A stretch of DNA of 64,000 bases from Candidatus Aphodovivens avistercoris (GTDB taxonomy: Bacteria > Actinomycetota > Coriobacteriia > Coriobacteriales > Eggerthellaceae). A model generated the notes under the pieces. It was not told where the DNA came from, did no database searches, and saw only the letters and a list, made by a program, of their open reading frames with translations. Where the stretch lies: positions 1-64,000 of the forward strand of contig DVIW01000017.1 of the NCBI GenBank assembly GCA_018710945.1, in the 5' to 3' direction. The position numbers and the translations under genes were made by a program. Positions 51,260 to 59,515 of this stretch are shown here, piece after piece. Numbering within the stretch: position 1 is the stretch's first letter; every line of letters begins with the position of its first letter.

Positions 51260-52555
51260 CTACAGCTCGGAGATGATGCGCTGGGTGCGCTGGGCCACCT
51301 CGGCCTTCGCGCGCTCGACGTCCACGCCCGGCCACACGCCGTCGCGGTAGATCACGCGGCCGTCGCACATCGTCAGCACCACGTCGGCGCCATGCCCCGC
51401 GTACACCACGTTGGTCAGAGGGTCGGTCATGGGATGCCACGACGGGCCGGAAGTGTCCAGCACCGTCAGGTCGGCCTTCATGCCCTCCTTCACCAGGCCG
51501 CAGTCCTCGCGGCCCTGCGACAGCGCGCCGGTGCGCGTGGCGGCGGCGAGCACTTGCTTGGGCGTGACCACCGTCGGGTCAAGGGCGCTGCCCTTGTAGA
51601 TGAGCGCCATCAGGTACAGGTCCTGGAACAGGTCGTGGTTGTTGTTCGACGCCATGCCATCGGTACCCAGGCACACGTTCACGCCGCGCTCAAGCATCTT
51701 CGGGATGGGCGCGAAGCCGCTGGCCAGCTTCATGTTGGAAGCGGGGTTGCACACCGCGAACACGCCGTGGCGCGCAAGGATCTCCAGGTCGCCGTCGTCA
51801 CACCACACGCAGTGCGCTGCGGTGGTGGGGCTGTCCAGCACGCCGATGCTCTCGAAGTACGCCGCCGGCGTCAGCCCGCCGTGGCGCTGCTTGCACTCCT
51901 CGTGCTCGCTCTTCGTCTCCGACAGGTGCAGGTGCATGCGCAAGCCGGCCTCCTTGGTCACCTGGGCGATGTCGCGGCAAGTCTGCTCGTTGGAGGTGTA
52001 CTCGGCGTGGATGTTGTAATCGACCAGGATGCGCCCGTCGAGCGCGCCGTGGTAGCGCGCGATGTAGTCCTGCATCTTGGCGCAGATGGCATAGTCGGAA
52101 AACGGCTTCGACTCGAAGAACAGCTCGCTTTCGCACACGTTCATCTTCATGCCCGCCTCGTTCACGGCGCGCACGCGCTCGTCGGTGGCGTAGTACATGT
52201 CGGAGAAGCCCACCGTGCCGTAGCGCGCCATCTCGGCGCAGGCCAAAAGCGTGCCCCAGTAGTTGTCCTCGGGCGTCATCTTCGCCTCGAACGGCCAGCA
52301 CTTCGTCTCCAGCCACGCCTGCAGCGGCAGGTTCTCGGCGAAGCCGCGCAGAAGCGTCATCGGCGCATGCGTGTGCGCGTTGTACAGCGCCGGCATCAGC
52401 AGCTTGCCGCGCCCGTCGTATTCCTCGCCGTAGTCCGCCGCGTCGGCTGGCGCCTCGTCGCCGATGTAGGCGATGCGGCCGTCCTTCACCCCCACCCACT
52501 GGTGCGCGCGGTAGTCCAGCTGCTCGTCCAGCAGGTCGATGTCCTTGAAAAGCAT
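51260..52555 (-). CDS. mtaD: Amidohydrolase, MTA/SAH deaminase type
   Basis: 431 aa TIM-barrel metal hydrolase of the MtaD/TrzN group, which deaminate 5'-methylthioadenosine, S-adenosylhomocysteine or related purines. Metal motif NAHTHAPM (His61, His63), HLHLSETKSEHEE with the conserved His, TAAHCVWCDDGDLE and LGTDGMASNNNHDL (catalytic Asp). The late KADLTVLDTSGPSWHP segment is the shared beta-sandwich. Exact substrate uncertain. ATG 52555; a GAGGG site lies just upstream. It has a good own promoter at 52648-52620 and a terminator at 51249-51204, so is monocistronic. Confidence 0.88.
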   Translation of the reverse strand: MLFKDIDLLDEQLDYRAHQWVGVKDGRIAYIGDEAPADAADYGEEYDGRGKLLMPALYNAHTHAPMTLLRGFAENLPLQAWLETKCWPFEAKMTPEDNYWGTLLACAEMARYGTVGFSDMYYATDERVRAVNEAGMKMNVCESELFFESKPFSDYAICAKMQDYIARYHGALDGRILVDYNIHAEYTSNEQTCRDIAQVTKEAGLRMHLHLSETKSEHEECKQRHGGLTPAAYFESIGVLDSPTTAAHCVWCDDGDLEILARHGVFAVCNPASNMKLASGFAPIPKMLERGVNVCLGTDGMASNNNHDLFQDLYLMALIYKGSALDPTVVTPKQVLAAATRTGALSQGREDCGLVKEGMKADLTVLDTSGPSWHPMTDPLTNVVYAGHGADVVLTMCDGRVIYRDGVWPGVDVERAKAEVAQRTQRIISEL

Positions 52556-53009
52556 GCGCCCTCGCTTCCTCGCTTCCGTTTCCGCCCTCCCCGTGCAGGC
52601 GGCGCTTCATTGCTATAGGATTATATCCAATAATGGCATGCAGCTGAAGAACTTTGAGCGCAGCGTCACGAAGCGCGGCGGCGGGCAAGCCTGAGGCCCT
52701 CGCGCTCGGCGAGCCGACGCAAACGCGGCAGCAGGCGCGCCGGGTGCCAAGCCCTCACGGCACGCGCTCGGCGCACCCCGCATGCCGTCCTCGCACCCCG
52801 CATCCGCCAAACCCTGCACGCCGCCTCCGCACCCCGCGCCCACCCCATTCCGCAGCCGCCCGCCGCGTCCTTGCCGCGCTTTCGGCACGCGAAGCGCAAC
52901 AGCGTAGCCATCCCCGCATGCGGGGGCTATCTGTCATCGGCATATATGCTATCATCCGCCTAGTTGAAAGCGGAGCCGCCCGGAAGACGGCGCCACCAAG
53001 GAGGTAGAA
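52556..53009. other. Divergent intergenic region between amidohydrolase and Mrp genes
   Basis: 454 nt. Left part: the amidohydrolase promoter (52620-52648, minus). Middle (52760-52840): GC-rich with the 11-mer GCACCCCGCAT at 52773 and 52793 (20-nt period) and a partial third copy at 52829. Then the palindrome CCCCGCATGCGGGG at 52912-52925, followed by an AT-rich TATATGCTATCAT stretch (52941-52954) that may hold the Mrp promoter. No gene is supported. Confidence 0.5.
52620..52648 (-). promoter_or_regulatory. Promoter for the amidohydrolase gene
   Basis: Minus strand: TTCAGC (52648-52643), 17-nt spacer, TATAAT (52625-52620), inside the imperfect palindrome GGATTATATCC. The -10 is consensus, the -35 weak. 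About 65 nt upstream of the ATG at 52555. Confidence 0.6.
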
Positions 53010-53867
53010 ATGGCAGAACAGGAGTGCACGCACGAGTGCGGCAGCTGCGGCGTCGCCGGATGCGGCGATCGCACCGAAGGGGGACCGCAGCTGCCCCAGA
53101 CCAACGCGCGCAGCAGCATCAAGCACGTCATCGGCGTGGTAAGCGGCAAGGGCGGCGTGGGCAAATCGCTGGTCACCAGCCTGCTTGCCAGCGAGATGCG
53201 CAAGCGCGGCCACAAGGTGGGCATCTTGGACGCCGACGTCACCGGCCCGTCCATCCCCAAGACCTTCGGCATCGTCAGCAAACTGACGGCCGACCAGGAC
53301 GGCATCAACCCCGCCCTCACCGAAAGCGGCATCCCCGTGATGTCGGTGAACCTCATGCTGCCCGCCGACGACATGCCGGTGGCGTGGCGCGGCCCGGTGG
53401 TGACGGGCATCATCAACCAGTTCTGGAGCGAGACGAACTGGGGCGAGATCGACTATCTGTTCGTCGACATGCCTCCGGGAACGTCGGACGTGTTCCTGAC
53501 CGTGTTCCAGTCGCTGCCGGTGGACGGCATCGTCACCGTGTCGGCGCCGCAGGACCTCGTGGCGATGATCGTGGGCAAGGCCGTGAACCTGGCGCACAAC
53601 CTGAACGTGCCGGTGATCGGCCTGGTGGAGAACATGGCCTACTTCAAGTGCGACGAGTGCGGCAAGCAGCACTTCATCTTCGGCCAGCCCCAGGGCGAGG
53701 CCGTGGCCCGCAAGTACGCCATCCCCTCCCACGCCACCTTGCCCCTCGACCCCGCCTTCGCACGCCTGTGCGACGCCGGCAAGGTTGAGGATTACGACGT
53801 GGAAGGCGCGCTGGACGCCATCATCGAGCAGGTGGAGAAGGCCCACCGCGAGAAGCAGGAGGCATAG
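53010..53867 (+). CDS. Mrp/NBP35-family P-loop ATPase (Fe-S carrier)
   Basis: 285 aa. N-terminal cysteines (Cys6, 10, 13, 18: CTHECGSCGVAGC), as in the NBP35 branch, precede the deviant Walker A SGKGGVGKS (45-53). Later motifs are DADVTGPSIPKTFG, DYLFVDMPPGTSDV and the CxxC pair in YFKCDECGKQH that bridges a 4Fe-4S cluster in the dimer. The role is scaffold or carrier in cytosolic Fe-S protein maturation. AAGGAGG is ideally placed before ATG 53010. Monocistronic, closed by the hairpin at 53951-53978. Confidence 0.93.
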   Translation: MAEQECTHECGSCGVAGCGDRTEGGPQLPQTNARSSIKHVIGVVSGKGGVGKSLVTSLLASEMRKRGHKVGILDADVTGPSIPKTFGIVSKLTADQDGINPALTESGIPVMSVNLMLPADDMPVAWRGPVVTGIINQFWSETNWGEIDYLFVDMPPGTSDVFLTVFQSLPVDGIVTVSAPQDLVAMIVGKAVNLAHNLNVPVIGLVENMAYFKCDECGKQHFIFGQPQGEAVARKYAIPSHATLPLDPAFARLCDAGKVEDYDVEGALDAIIEQVEKAHREKQEA

Positions 53868-53950
53868 GGCGAAGAGCCGCCCTTTGGCGAAGCGACAAGC
53901 AAGCGGCGGCGCACCTGCAAGCCGCACCGCCGCCCCCCCCTTGAAAAGCG

Positions 53951-53978
53951 AACGCCCCAGGCATCTGCCTGGGGCGTT
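53951..53978. terminator. Bidirectional intrinsic terminator
   Basis: AACGCCCCAGGCA (53951-53963) and TGCCTGGGGCGTT (53966-53978) form a perfect 13-bp stem with a 2-nt loop, followed by TCCGTTT; upstream AAAA serves the other direction. It lies between convergent Mrp and aldo/keto reductase genes. Confidence 0.88.
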
Positions 53979-54099
53979 TCCGTTTGCGCACCTTGTGCGG
54001 GCGCGGCACCGAACCGCTCAGCCGCCCGTCGCGCTCAGCCGCCGCGCAGCGGACGCTTCGGCGGCAACGCCGCGAACGCCCCGCCCGCCGAACAGCCGC

Positions 54100-55239
54100 C
54101 TACTTTCCCAGCAGCTCCGCGAAATCCGCCAGCGCAGCCGGGATGTCGATCTGCTGCGGGCACACCGCCGAGCAGCTGCCGCAGCCGATGCAGGCCTGCG
54201 GACGCTTGTCCTCGGGCATGACGCCGACGGCCATGGGCGCGATGAAACCGCCGCCGGTGACCTTGTGCTCGTTGTACAGCTCAAGCAGGCGCGGGATGTC
54301 CAGCCCCAGCGGGCAATGGCTCGTGCAGTAGCGGCAGGCCGTGCAGGGCAGCACGCTGCCGGCGGTGATGGCGCGGGCCGCCTCGGCAACGGCGGCGCGC
54401 TCCGCATCGGAAAGCGGCTTGGCGGCGTCGAAGATGGCGATGTTCTCCTTCATCTGCTCCAGCGAGGAGGCGCCGGACAGGATCGTGACCACCTGCGGGA
54501 GGTCCAGCAGCCAGCGCAGCGCCCACGACACGTTCGACTCGTCGGGGTTCACGGCGCGCAGCGCGGCCTCGGCGGCCTCGGGCAGCTTGCTCACCAGCTG
54601 GCCGCCGCGCACCGGCTCCATCACCCACACCGGGATGCCGTAGGAGGACAGAAGCTCCACCTTCGCCTTGGCGTCCTGGAACTCCCAGTCCAGGTAGTTC
54701 AGCTGCACCTGGCAGAACTCCATGCACTCGCCGTAAACTTTCAGGAAGCGCTCCAGCACCTCGTAGCTGCCATGGATGGAAAAGCCCAGATGGCGGATGC
54801 GCCCGGCGGCCTTCTGCTCCTTCAGGTAGCTGATGGTGCCGTACTTGGCGTCGTCAAGGTACTGCTCAATGTTCAGCTCGCAGATGTTGTGGGCCAGATA
54901 GAAGTCGAAATGCTCCACCTGGCACTTCTCCAGCTGCTTCTCGAAGATCTCCGGCGTCTTGCCGAAGCTGGACACGTCGTAGCCGGGGAACTTGTCGGCC
55001 AGGTTGAACGACGCACGCGGATGGCGCGCCAGAGCGCGGCCCATCACCAGCTCGGACGTGCCGTTGTGGTAGCCCCAAGCGGTGTCGAAGTAGTTCACGC
55101 CGTGCGCCAGCGCGTAGTCGACCATCTCAGTGGCGGCCGCCTCGTCGATCTTGCCCTCTTCACCGTCGATGACGGGCAGGCGCATGCAGCCCATGGCGTA
55201 GGCGGACAGCTTCTCGTCTTGGAAATCGCGGTAGATCAC
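54100..55239 (-). CDS. Aldo/keto reductase with two C-terminal 4Fe-4S motifs
   Basis: 379 aa. Residues 1-~280 are an aldo/keto reductase barrel with the catalytic set Asp/Tyr in YFDTAWGYHNG, Lys in LADKFPGYD and His in FYLAHNICE. The C-terminus carries two ferredoxin-type clusters, CTACRYCTSHCPLGLDIP and CIGCGSCSAVCPQQIDIP. This architecture is typical of anaerobes; Fe-S centres may feed electrons to the reductase or act structurally. Substrate unknown. GTG 55239 is preceded by AAGGAGG at about 7 nt; an in-frame GTG 6 nt earlier is less well placed. Confidence 0.92.
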   Translation of the reverse strand: MIYRDFQDEKLSAYAMGCMRLPVIDGEEGKIDEAAATEMVDYALAHGVNYFDTAWGYHNGTSELVMGRALARHPRASFNLADKFPGYDVSSFGKTPEIFEKQLEKCQVEHFDFYLAHNICELNIEQYLDDAKYGTISYLKEQKAAGRIRHLGFSIHGSYEVLERFLKVYGECMEFCQVQLNYLDWEFQDAKAKVELLSSYGIPVWVMEPVRGGQLVSKLPEAAEAALRAVNPDESNVSWALRWLLDLPQVVTILSGASSLEQMKENIAIFDAAKPLSDAERAAVAEAARAITAGSVLPCTACRYCTSHCPLGLDIPRLLELYNEHKVTGGGFIAPMAVGVMPEDKRPQACIGCGSCSAVCPQQIDIPAALADFAELLGK

Positions 55240-55434
55240 GGAAACCTCCTTGCAGAACCCCTCTTCAGCGCAATTGCGCGCGGCCCGGCCGGCGGAAAGC
55301 CGCCCGACGCCAAACCGCGCGAACGCGTTGTCGCTATTGAACACCTTTGAGCGCGCTCCAACACCAGCGACGCGCAGGAACCTCGAAAAGAACTCCACAT
55401 ATGGCGTCGCGCGAAACTTTTTCAAAATTGGGTC

Positions 55435-55463
55435 TTGCGCTCCCCCGGGCAATCGCGTAATAT
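55435..55463 (+). promoter_or_regulatory. tRNA-Ala promoter
   Basis: TTGCGC (55435-55440), 17-nt spacer, TAATAT (55458-55463). The -10 ends 31 nt before the tRNA 5' end. A good match for a stable-RNA promoter. Confidence 0.65.
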
Positions 55464-55494
55464 ATCCGTCGCTGCTTCGGTAGCAACCCGTTTC

Positions 55495-55570
55495 GGGGCA
55501 TTAGCTCAGCTGGGAGAGCGCATGGCTGGCAGCCATGAGGTCAGGGGTTCGATCCCCCTATGCTCCACCA
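55495..55570 (+). tRNA. tRNA-Ala (anticodon GGC)
   Basis: Acceptor GGGGCAT pairs with ATGCTCC; D-arm AGCTCAGCTGGGAGAGC; anticodon stem CATGG/CCATG around CTGGCAG gives anticodon GGC (reads GCC, the most used Ala codon here); T-arm AGGGGTTCGATCCCCCT. Discriminator A and CCA (55568-55570) are encoded. The 3' part from 55551 on, with the terminator after it, is repeated at 55725-55797. Confidence 0.96.
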
Positions 55571-55622
55571 TGAACGACACGGCCGTCAACCCTGGTTGGC
55601 GGCCGTTTTCGCTTTCCGCCTC
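55551..55622 (+). repeat. Direct repeat copy 1: tRNA-Ala 3' half plus terminator
   Basis: From the T-arm GATCCCCCTATGCTCC through the CCA, the following ATGAA, and a terminator hairpin ACGGCCG.../...CGGCCGT (55579-55606) with TTTT. The first 24 nt are identical to copy 2 at 55725-55748; the remaining ~48 nt differ at about eight places plus one indel. Confidence 0.85.
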
Positions 55623-55724
55623 AGGGGATCGAACCCGCGAGGGGCGAACAGCCCGGTGGGCTGTTCGCGACGGAGGGCCGCAAGGCCCAACGTCTCCAAG
55701 ACGCGACCGCAGGGAGCGGCTTAC
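55623..55724 (+). ncRNA. Hairpin-rich insert between tRNA-Ala repeat copies
   Basis: A 102-nt segment with compact foldable units. It begins with GGGGATCGAACCC (55624-55636), an exact reverse complement of the tRNA T-arm GGGTTCGATCCCC. Then an 11-bp stem GCGAACAGCCC/GGGCTGTTCGC (55644-55668), a GGGCC-GCAA-GGCCC hairpin with GNRA loop (55675-55688) and a CCGC/GCGG hairpin (55707-55719). No reading frame. It is labelled ncRNA only as a structural candidate; transcription and function are not shown. Could be a small non-autonomous element. Confidence 0.4.
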
Positions 55725-55797
55725 GATCCCCCTATGCTCCACCATGAATGGCACGCCCGTCAACCACCGGTTGGCGGGCGTTTTCGTTTTCCGCCTC
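55725..55797 (+). repeat. Direct repeat copy 2: tRNA-Ala 3' fragment plus terminator
   Basis: Repeats the tRNA-Ala 3' end without its 5' half, then a terminator hairpin ACGCCCG.../...CGGGCGT (55753-55781) with TTTT. Compared with copy 1 the stem has one G-C to C-G compensatory exchange, so pairing was selected while sequence drifted. Confidence 0.85.
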
Positions 55798-55893
55798 CCC
55801 GTCCGCCCTTCCCTGCGCGGGCTTTCCGCCGGCTTTGCCTATAATGGGGCTCGGAAACGCAAGCGCACCGCCGTCGCACCGCAAGGAGGGCCC

Positions 55894-56805
55894 ATGTTCG
55901 GAGAAAACCTCGACCGCATCGTCGCGGCCATCGAGAAGAACTACGAAGCTGACGAGATCTTCTTCACCAAACCCGGCCGTCGCTTCCCCAGCCGCGCCGC
56001 CGTGAAGAACGTGCTGAAGACCCTGCGCCGCGTGCTGTTCCCCGGCTACTTCGGCCCGGAGATGCTCTCGGGCGCCGCCAGCCCGGGCTACTTCATCGGC
56101 AGCACGCTCATCGAGGTGGAGCGCGAGCTGCGCGACCAGATCGTGCTGGCGCTCACCTACACCTCCGACGACCCCGACGCCTGCTGCCCGCCCGAGGACA
56201 TCCAGAAGCGCGCCGACGAGATCATGGCCGCCTTCTTCGAAGAGCTGCCCAACATCCAGCGCGTGCTGCTGACCGACGTGCAGGCGCTGTTCGACGGCGA
56301 CCCAGCCGCCGGCTCGAAGGAAGAGGTCATCTTCACCTACCCCGGCCTGTACGCCATCTACGTCTACCGCGTGGCGCATGTGCTGTTCGAGCAGAAGGTG
56401 CCCATCATCCCCCGCGTCATGACGGAGCTGGCGCACTCCGGCACGGGCATCGACATCGGCGCGGGCGCCACGATCGGCGAGTACTTCTTCATCGACCATG
56501 GCACCGGCGTGGTGATCGGCGAGACCACCGAGATCGGCGACCACGTGAAGATCTACCAGGGCGTCACCCTGGGCGCGCTGTCCACCCGCGGCGGCCAGCG
56601 CCTGGCCGGCGTGAAGCGCCACCCCACCATCGGCGACAACGTGACCATATACTCCAACGCCTCGGTCCTCGGCGGCGAGACCGTGGTGGGCGAGGGCTCG
56701 GTCATCGCCGGCTCCACCTTCGTCACCTTCAGCGTGCCGCCGCATTCGCGCGTGTCGGTGAAGGACCAGGAGATCACCGTCCGCCAGCCCGGCGAGCGCG
56801 ACTAG
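55894..56805 (+). CDS. cysE: Serine O-acetyltransferase
   Basis: 303 aa. Acetylates serine for cysteine synthesis. The N-terminal ~150 residues are the helical domain (LTDVQALFDGDPAAGSKEEVIFTYPGLYAIYVYRVAHVLFEQ; the conserved D-P-A-A and R-x-AH segments). The C-terminal left-handed beta-helix has hexapeptide repeats (GIDIGAGATIGEYFFIDHGTGVVIGE, HVKIYQGVTLGALS) with catalytic Asp-His in FIDHGTG. The longer N-terminus is of the plant/anaerobe type. AAGGAGGG sits 6 nt before ATG 55894. No cysK is beside it in this window. A terminator follows at 56835-56869. Confidence 0.94.
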   Translation: MFGENLDRIVAAIEKNYEADEIFFTKPGRRFPSRAAVKNVLKTLRRVLFPGYFGPEMLSGAASPGYFIGSTLIEVERELRDQIVLALTYTSDDPDACCPPEDIQKRADEIMAAFFEELPNIQRVLLTDVQALFDGDPAAGSKEEVIFTYPGLYAIYVYRVAHVLFEQKVPIIPRVMTELAHSGTGIDIGAGATIGEYFFIDHGTGVVIGETTEIGDHVKIYQGVTLGALSTRGGQRLAGVKRHPTIGDNVTIYSNASVLGGETVVGEGSVIAGSTFVTFSVPPHSRVSVKDQEITVRQPGERD

Positions 56806-56834
56806 CGCCGGTCCGCCTGCAGCTCCGAACGCAC

Positions 56835-56869
56835 GAAGCCCTCGACGGCAGCGCGCCGTCGAGGGCTTC
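56835..56869. terminator. Intrinsic terminator after cysE
   Basis: GAAGCCCTCGACGGC (56835-56849) and GCCGTCGAGGGCTTC (56855-56869) form a perfect 15-bp stem with a 5-nt loop, followed by TTCATT. It ends cysE; on the minus strand it is 166 nt past the transporter stop and could back up that end. Confidence 0.88.
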
Positions 56870-57034
56870 TTCATTGCCGAAGGCTGGAGGGGTCCGCCGA
56901 CGGGAGGCGGCAGACGCCTTCGGCTCGCGGAGGAACGCGGGCCCTTCCCCGCCCGGCTGCGCAGATGCGCAAGGGCGGACGGGGAAGCCCCGCCGCGCGC
57001 CGGCATGGCGCCGGTCACGCGGCTGCGGCAAACC

Positions 57035-58354
57035 TTACACGGGCAGCAGACCGAACACCGTCGCGAACAGCGTGGCGATGATCACGCCCACTTCCATGTA
57101 GATGACGCCGCGCTTGCCCAGCTCCATGATGTCCACCTCGGCAACGGCGGTGGACACGTAGGTGGTGGCGGTCATCGGCGAGACGGCCGAGCCCATGCCC
57201 ATGACCACGGCCAGCGGCGCGATGATGGCGACGGCCGAGATGTCGAACGACAGGCCCACGGCGGCGATCATCGGGAACATCGCCATGTACATCTGGTAGG
57301 GCACCAGGCGCACGATGAACACGGCCAGCAGGATGAAGATGACGCCCGAGAAGCGCAGCAGGAAGCTGGGCACGACGCCCACCAGCCACGTGGACAGAAC
57401 GTTGAGCAGCGAGGTGCCGCCCTCAGGCGCGTAGCTGAACACGGCGATGTAGGCGGACACGGCCAAAAGCATCAACAGGATGTTCAGGATGGGAGCAGCG
57501 GCCTTGTTCCACACCTTGCCGGAGTCCTTCAGGTAGTTCACCACGGTGCCCAGGAACGCGGCGGCGGCGAAGATGAACCACGCCGGCAGGCCGGACAGCG
57601 TCAGGCACAGCACCACGGCCACGAACAGCAGCAGGTTGAACCAGAACAGCTTGGGACGGGCCAGCGGGTTCTCCTTCTTCTGGTGCTCCTCGGACTCCTC
57701 GACGGCGTCATGCGGCAGAGCCAGCGTGCCGTGCTTGCGCTTATGCATGATCGTGAAGTAGGCGATCTCCAGGATGAGCACGGGAATGAAGCACAGCGCC
57801 CACGGCATGGCCGCAGCGGACAGCTCGTTGATCTCGGCGCCGATCATCTGCGAGGCCATGGCCAGGCCGAACGACCACGGCAGGAACGAGAACACCACCA
57901 GCGACGTGCCGATGATGATGATCGCGGCCATGCGGTCCATGTTGAAGCGCTTGTACAGCTGCAGCACGATGGGCACGGTGACCAGGTAGGCCGCCGTGAT
58001 GTTGGTGGTCAGCGACACGATCAGCGAGATGACCGCCGTCAGGATCAGGATCACCAGCACGTTGATCTTGTCGCCCACGATGGACAGCAGCTTGTCGATG
58101 ATGATGTCGAACATGCCCGACTCGGTGACGATCTGGAAATAGATCAAGCTGAACAGGATCATGTAGCCGACGCTGGTCATGAGGCTGTTGAACTGGTTCG
58201 CCACGGCGGTGGCGGTGTCGAAGATGCTGTAGCCCGCGATGAGCGCGAACACGAACGGCACCACCATCATGGTGATGGGGGTGGGGATCTTGTTCCACAT
58301 CAGCGCGGCGAACAAGACCACCACCAAAAGGATTGCAAGGATGACCGGATCCAT
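57035..58354 (-). CDS. CitMHS-family anion/citrate-type transporter
   Basis: 439 aa with about 11-12 spans. Resembles the CitMHS/ion-transporter superfamily (Mg-citrate:H+ symporters and relatives): MDPVILAILLVVVLFAALMWNKIPTPI at the N-terminus, VSLTTNITAAYLVTVPIVL, WSFGLAMASQMIG and the C-terminal GMGSAVSPMTATTYVSTAVAEVDI. A cytosolic Lys/Glu-rich loop (~215-235) divides the two halves. Substrate is unknown; a carboxylate is likely. ATG 58354 has GAGAGGGGA upstream. It starts 39 nt after the MBL-fold gene stops, so the two form an operon below the TetR operators. Confidence 0.87.
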   Translation of the reverse strand: MDPVILAILLVVVLFAALMWNKIPTPITMMVVPFVFALIAGYSIFDTATAVANQFNSLMTSVGYMILFSLIYFQIVTESGMFDIIIDKLLSIVGDKINVLVILILTAVISLIVSLTTNITAAYLVTVPIVLQLYKRFNMDRMAAIIIIGTSLVVFSFLPWSFGLAMASQMIGAEINELSAAAMPWALCFIPVLILEIAYFTIMHKRKHGTLALPHDAVEESEEHQKKENPLARPKLFWFNLLLFVAVVLCLTLSGLPAWFIFAAAAFLGTVVNYLKDSGKVWNKAAAPILNILLMLLAVSAYIAVFSYAPEGGTSLLNVLSTWLVGVVPSFLLRFSGVIFILLAVFIVRLVPYQMYMAMFPMIAAVGLSFDISAVAIIAPLAVVMGMGSAVSPMTATTYVSTAVAEVDIMELGKRGVIYMEVGVIIATLFATVFGLLPV

Positions 58355-58393
58355 CTTTTTCCCCTCTCTTTGGAACAGTTTCCGGAAGCGGCG

Positions 58394-59242
58394 CTACATC
58401 TTGAACGCAACGCCGGCGGCGCGCTGCTCTTTCGCCTCGATGGCGCGGCCGCGGAACATCTCCAGGCAGTCGCGCACGGCCTCAGGCGACGACACGAACG
58501 GGTTGTTCACGCCGTCCACCATGCGGCGGACGATCTCGAGCTTCAGGTAGGCAAGGTCGACGAAGGGGTGGTTGGACACGTAGCAGTCCACCCCGCGCTT
58601 TTCGCAGACGGCCTCGAACTTGTCCACCGACGCCATGTACTCGTCGGGGTCGGTCCAGGGCATCACGCCCGTGCCACCCCACAGCATCACCTTGTGCGGC
58701 GCGCCGCAGTCGGTCACGTCGATCACGTAGCTCATGCAGCCAGGGGTGTGGCCCGGGGTCAGCACGCACTCGATGGTCGCATCGCCGAAGGTCAGCACAT
58801 CGCCGTCCTGCAGCAGCACGTCGGCATCCCAGGGAAGCGGCGCGAGCGGCGGCATGCCGGGGATCTGGTCGGGATCCTTGCCGTAGGCGTTGTCGATCTC
58901 GCTCAGGTAGATCTTCGTGCCGAACTCGCTGCGGAACCAGTCGGCGATGCCGTAGTGGTCCTCATGGGCGTGCGTCAGCACGATGTGCTTCACGTCGGAC
59001 AGCTCGTGGCCGAGCTCCTTGATGCCGGCCTTCAGCAGCTCCGCGTAGCGCTCGCGCGGCCACATGGCGTCGATGAGCACGCAGCCCTCGCTCGTCTCCA
59101 GCAGGTAGCAGCACACGCTGTGGTCGCCGATGTAACACAGCTGGTCGAAGAAGCGCGTCGGCTCGACCGGCTCCTCCGCGTTGAAGTCGGGCCGATGCGG
59201 CCGGATGGGCCGCCACCCGTTGTAGCGGATTTCCTCGGACAT
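58394..59242 (-). CDS. MBL-fold metallo-hydrolase
   Basis: 282 aa. Metallo-beta-lactamase fold with the metal motif HIVLTHAHEDHYGIADW (HxHxDH), LTPGHTPGCMSYVID (third His) and NHPFVD near the C-terminus (last His region). Dinuclear Zn or Fe. N-terminus PTRFFDQLCYIGDHSVCCYLLET. It is not a glyoxalase II or beta-lactamase by eye; substrate unknown, perhaps an ester or lactone related to the carboxylate imported by the partner transporter. ATG 59242 has GAAAGGGGAGA upstream. Likely repressed by the TetR protein encoded upstream. Confidence 0.9.
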   Translation of the reverse strand: MSEEIRYNGWRPIRPHRPDFNAEEPVEPTRFFDQLCYIGDHSVCCYLLETSEGCVLIDAMWPRERYAELLKAGIKELGHELSDVKHIVLTHAHEDHYGIADWFRSEFGTKIYLSEIDNAYGKDPDQIPGMPPLAPLPWDADVLLQDGDVLTFGDATIECVLTPGHTPGCMSYVIDVTDCGAPHKVMLWGGTGVMPWTDPDEYMASVDKFEAVCEKRGVDCYVSNHPFVDLAYLKLEIVRRMVDGVNNPFVSSPEAVRDCLEMFRGRAIEAKEQRAAGVAFKM

Positions 59243-59419
59243 GGTTCGTCTCCCCTTTCTTCTTCCGCGCGACCCCTTCTCCGGGATCGCCCTTAACTGC
59301 GACGGGACCCCTCGTCCCGCTATCGCCTCGATGGCCCGCCGCCTGCTCCTTTTCGGCGGCGCGGGCTCGTCGCGCTCCTTCCCCTTGCAGTGCGCATCAT
59401 CTGGAATGTTTATTATTAC

Positions 59420-59431
59420 GTAACACGTTAT
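59420..59431. promoter_or_regulatory. TetR-type operator 1, GTAACACGTTAT
   Basis: Near-perfect 12-bp palindrome (one arm position off), matching operator 2 at 10 of 12 positions. It is 178 nt upstream of the MBL-fold start codon and overlaps an AT-rich promoter-like stretch. Confidence 0.65.
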
Positions 59432-59515
59432 GTCATCGAGACAAAATAGCAGCCGGAAACGGGGCAAGATAGGGCTTTCTTTTCTTCGGAACAGGGCGTA
59501 TAGTGAATCAGTTGG

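Larger units (their letters stand above)
55571..55893 (+). other. tRNA-Ala downstream region: layout
   Basis: 323 nt without a protein gene. In order: terminator hairpin 1 (55579-55606); hairpin-rich insert (55623-55724); second copy of the tRNA 3' end with terminator hairpin 2 (55725-55797); a short GC-rich stretch with the cysE ribosome binding site AAGGAGGG just before 55894. A likely cysE promoter element TATAAT is at 55840-55845. Confidence 0.7.
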
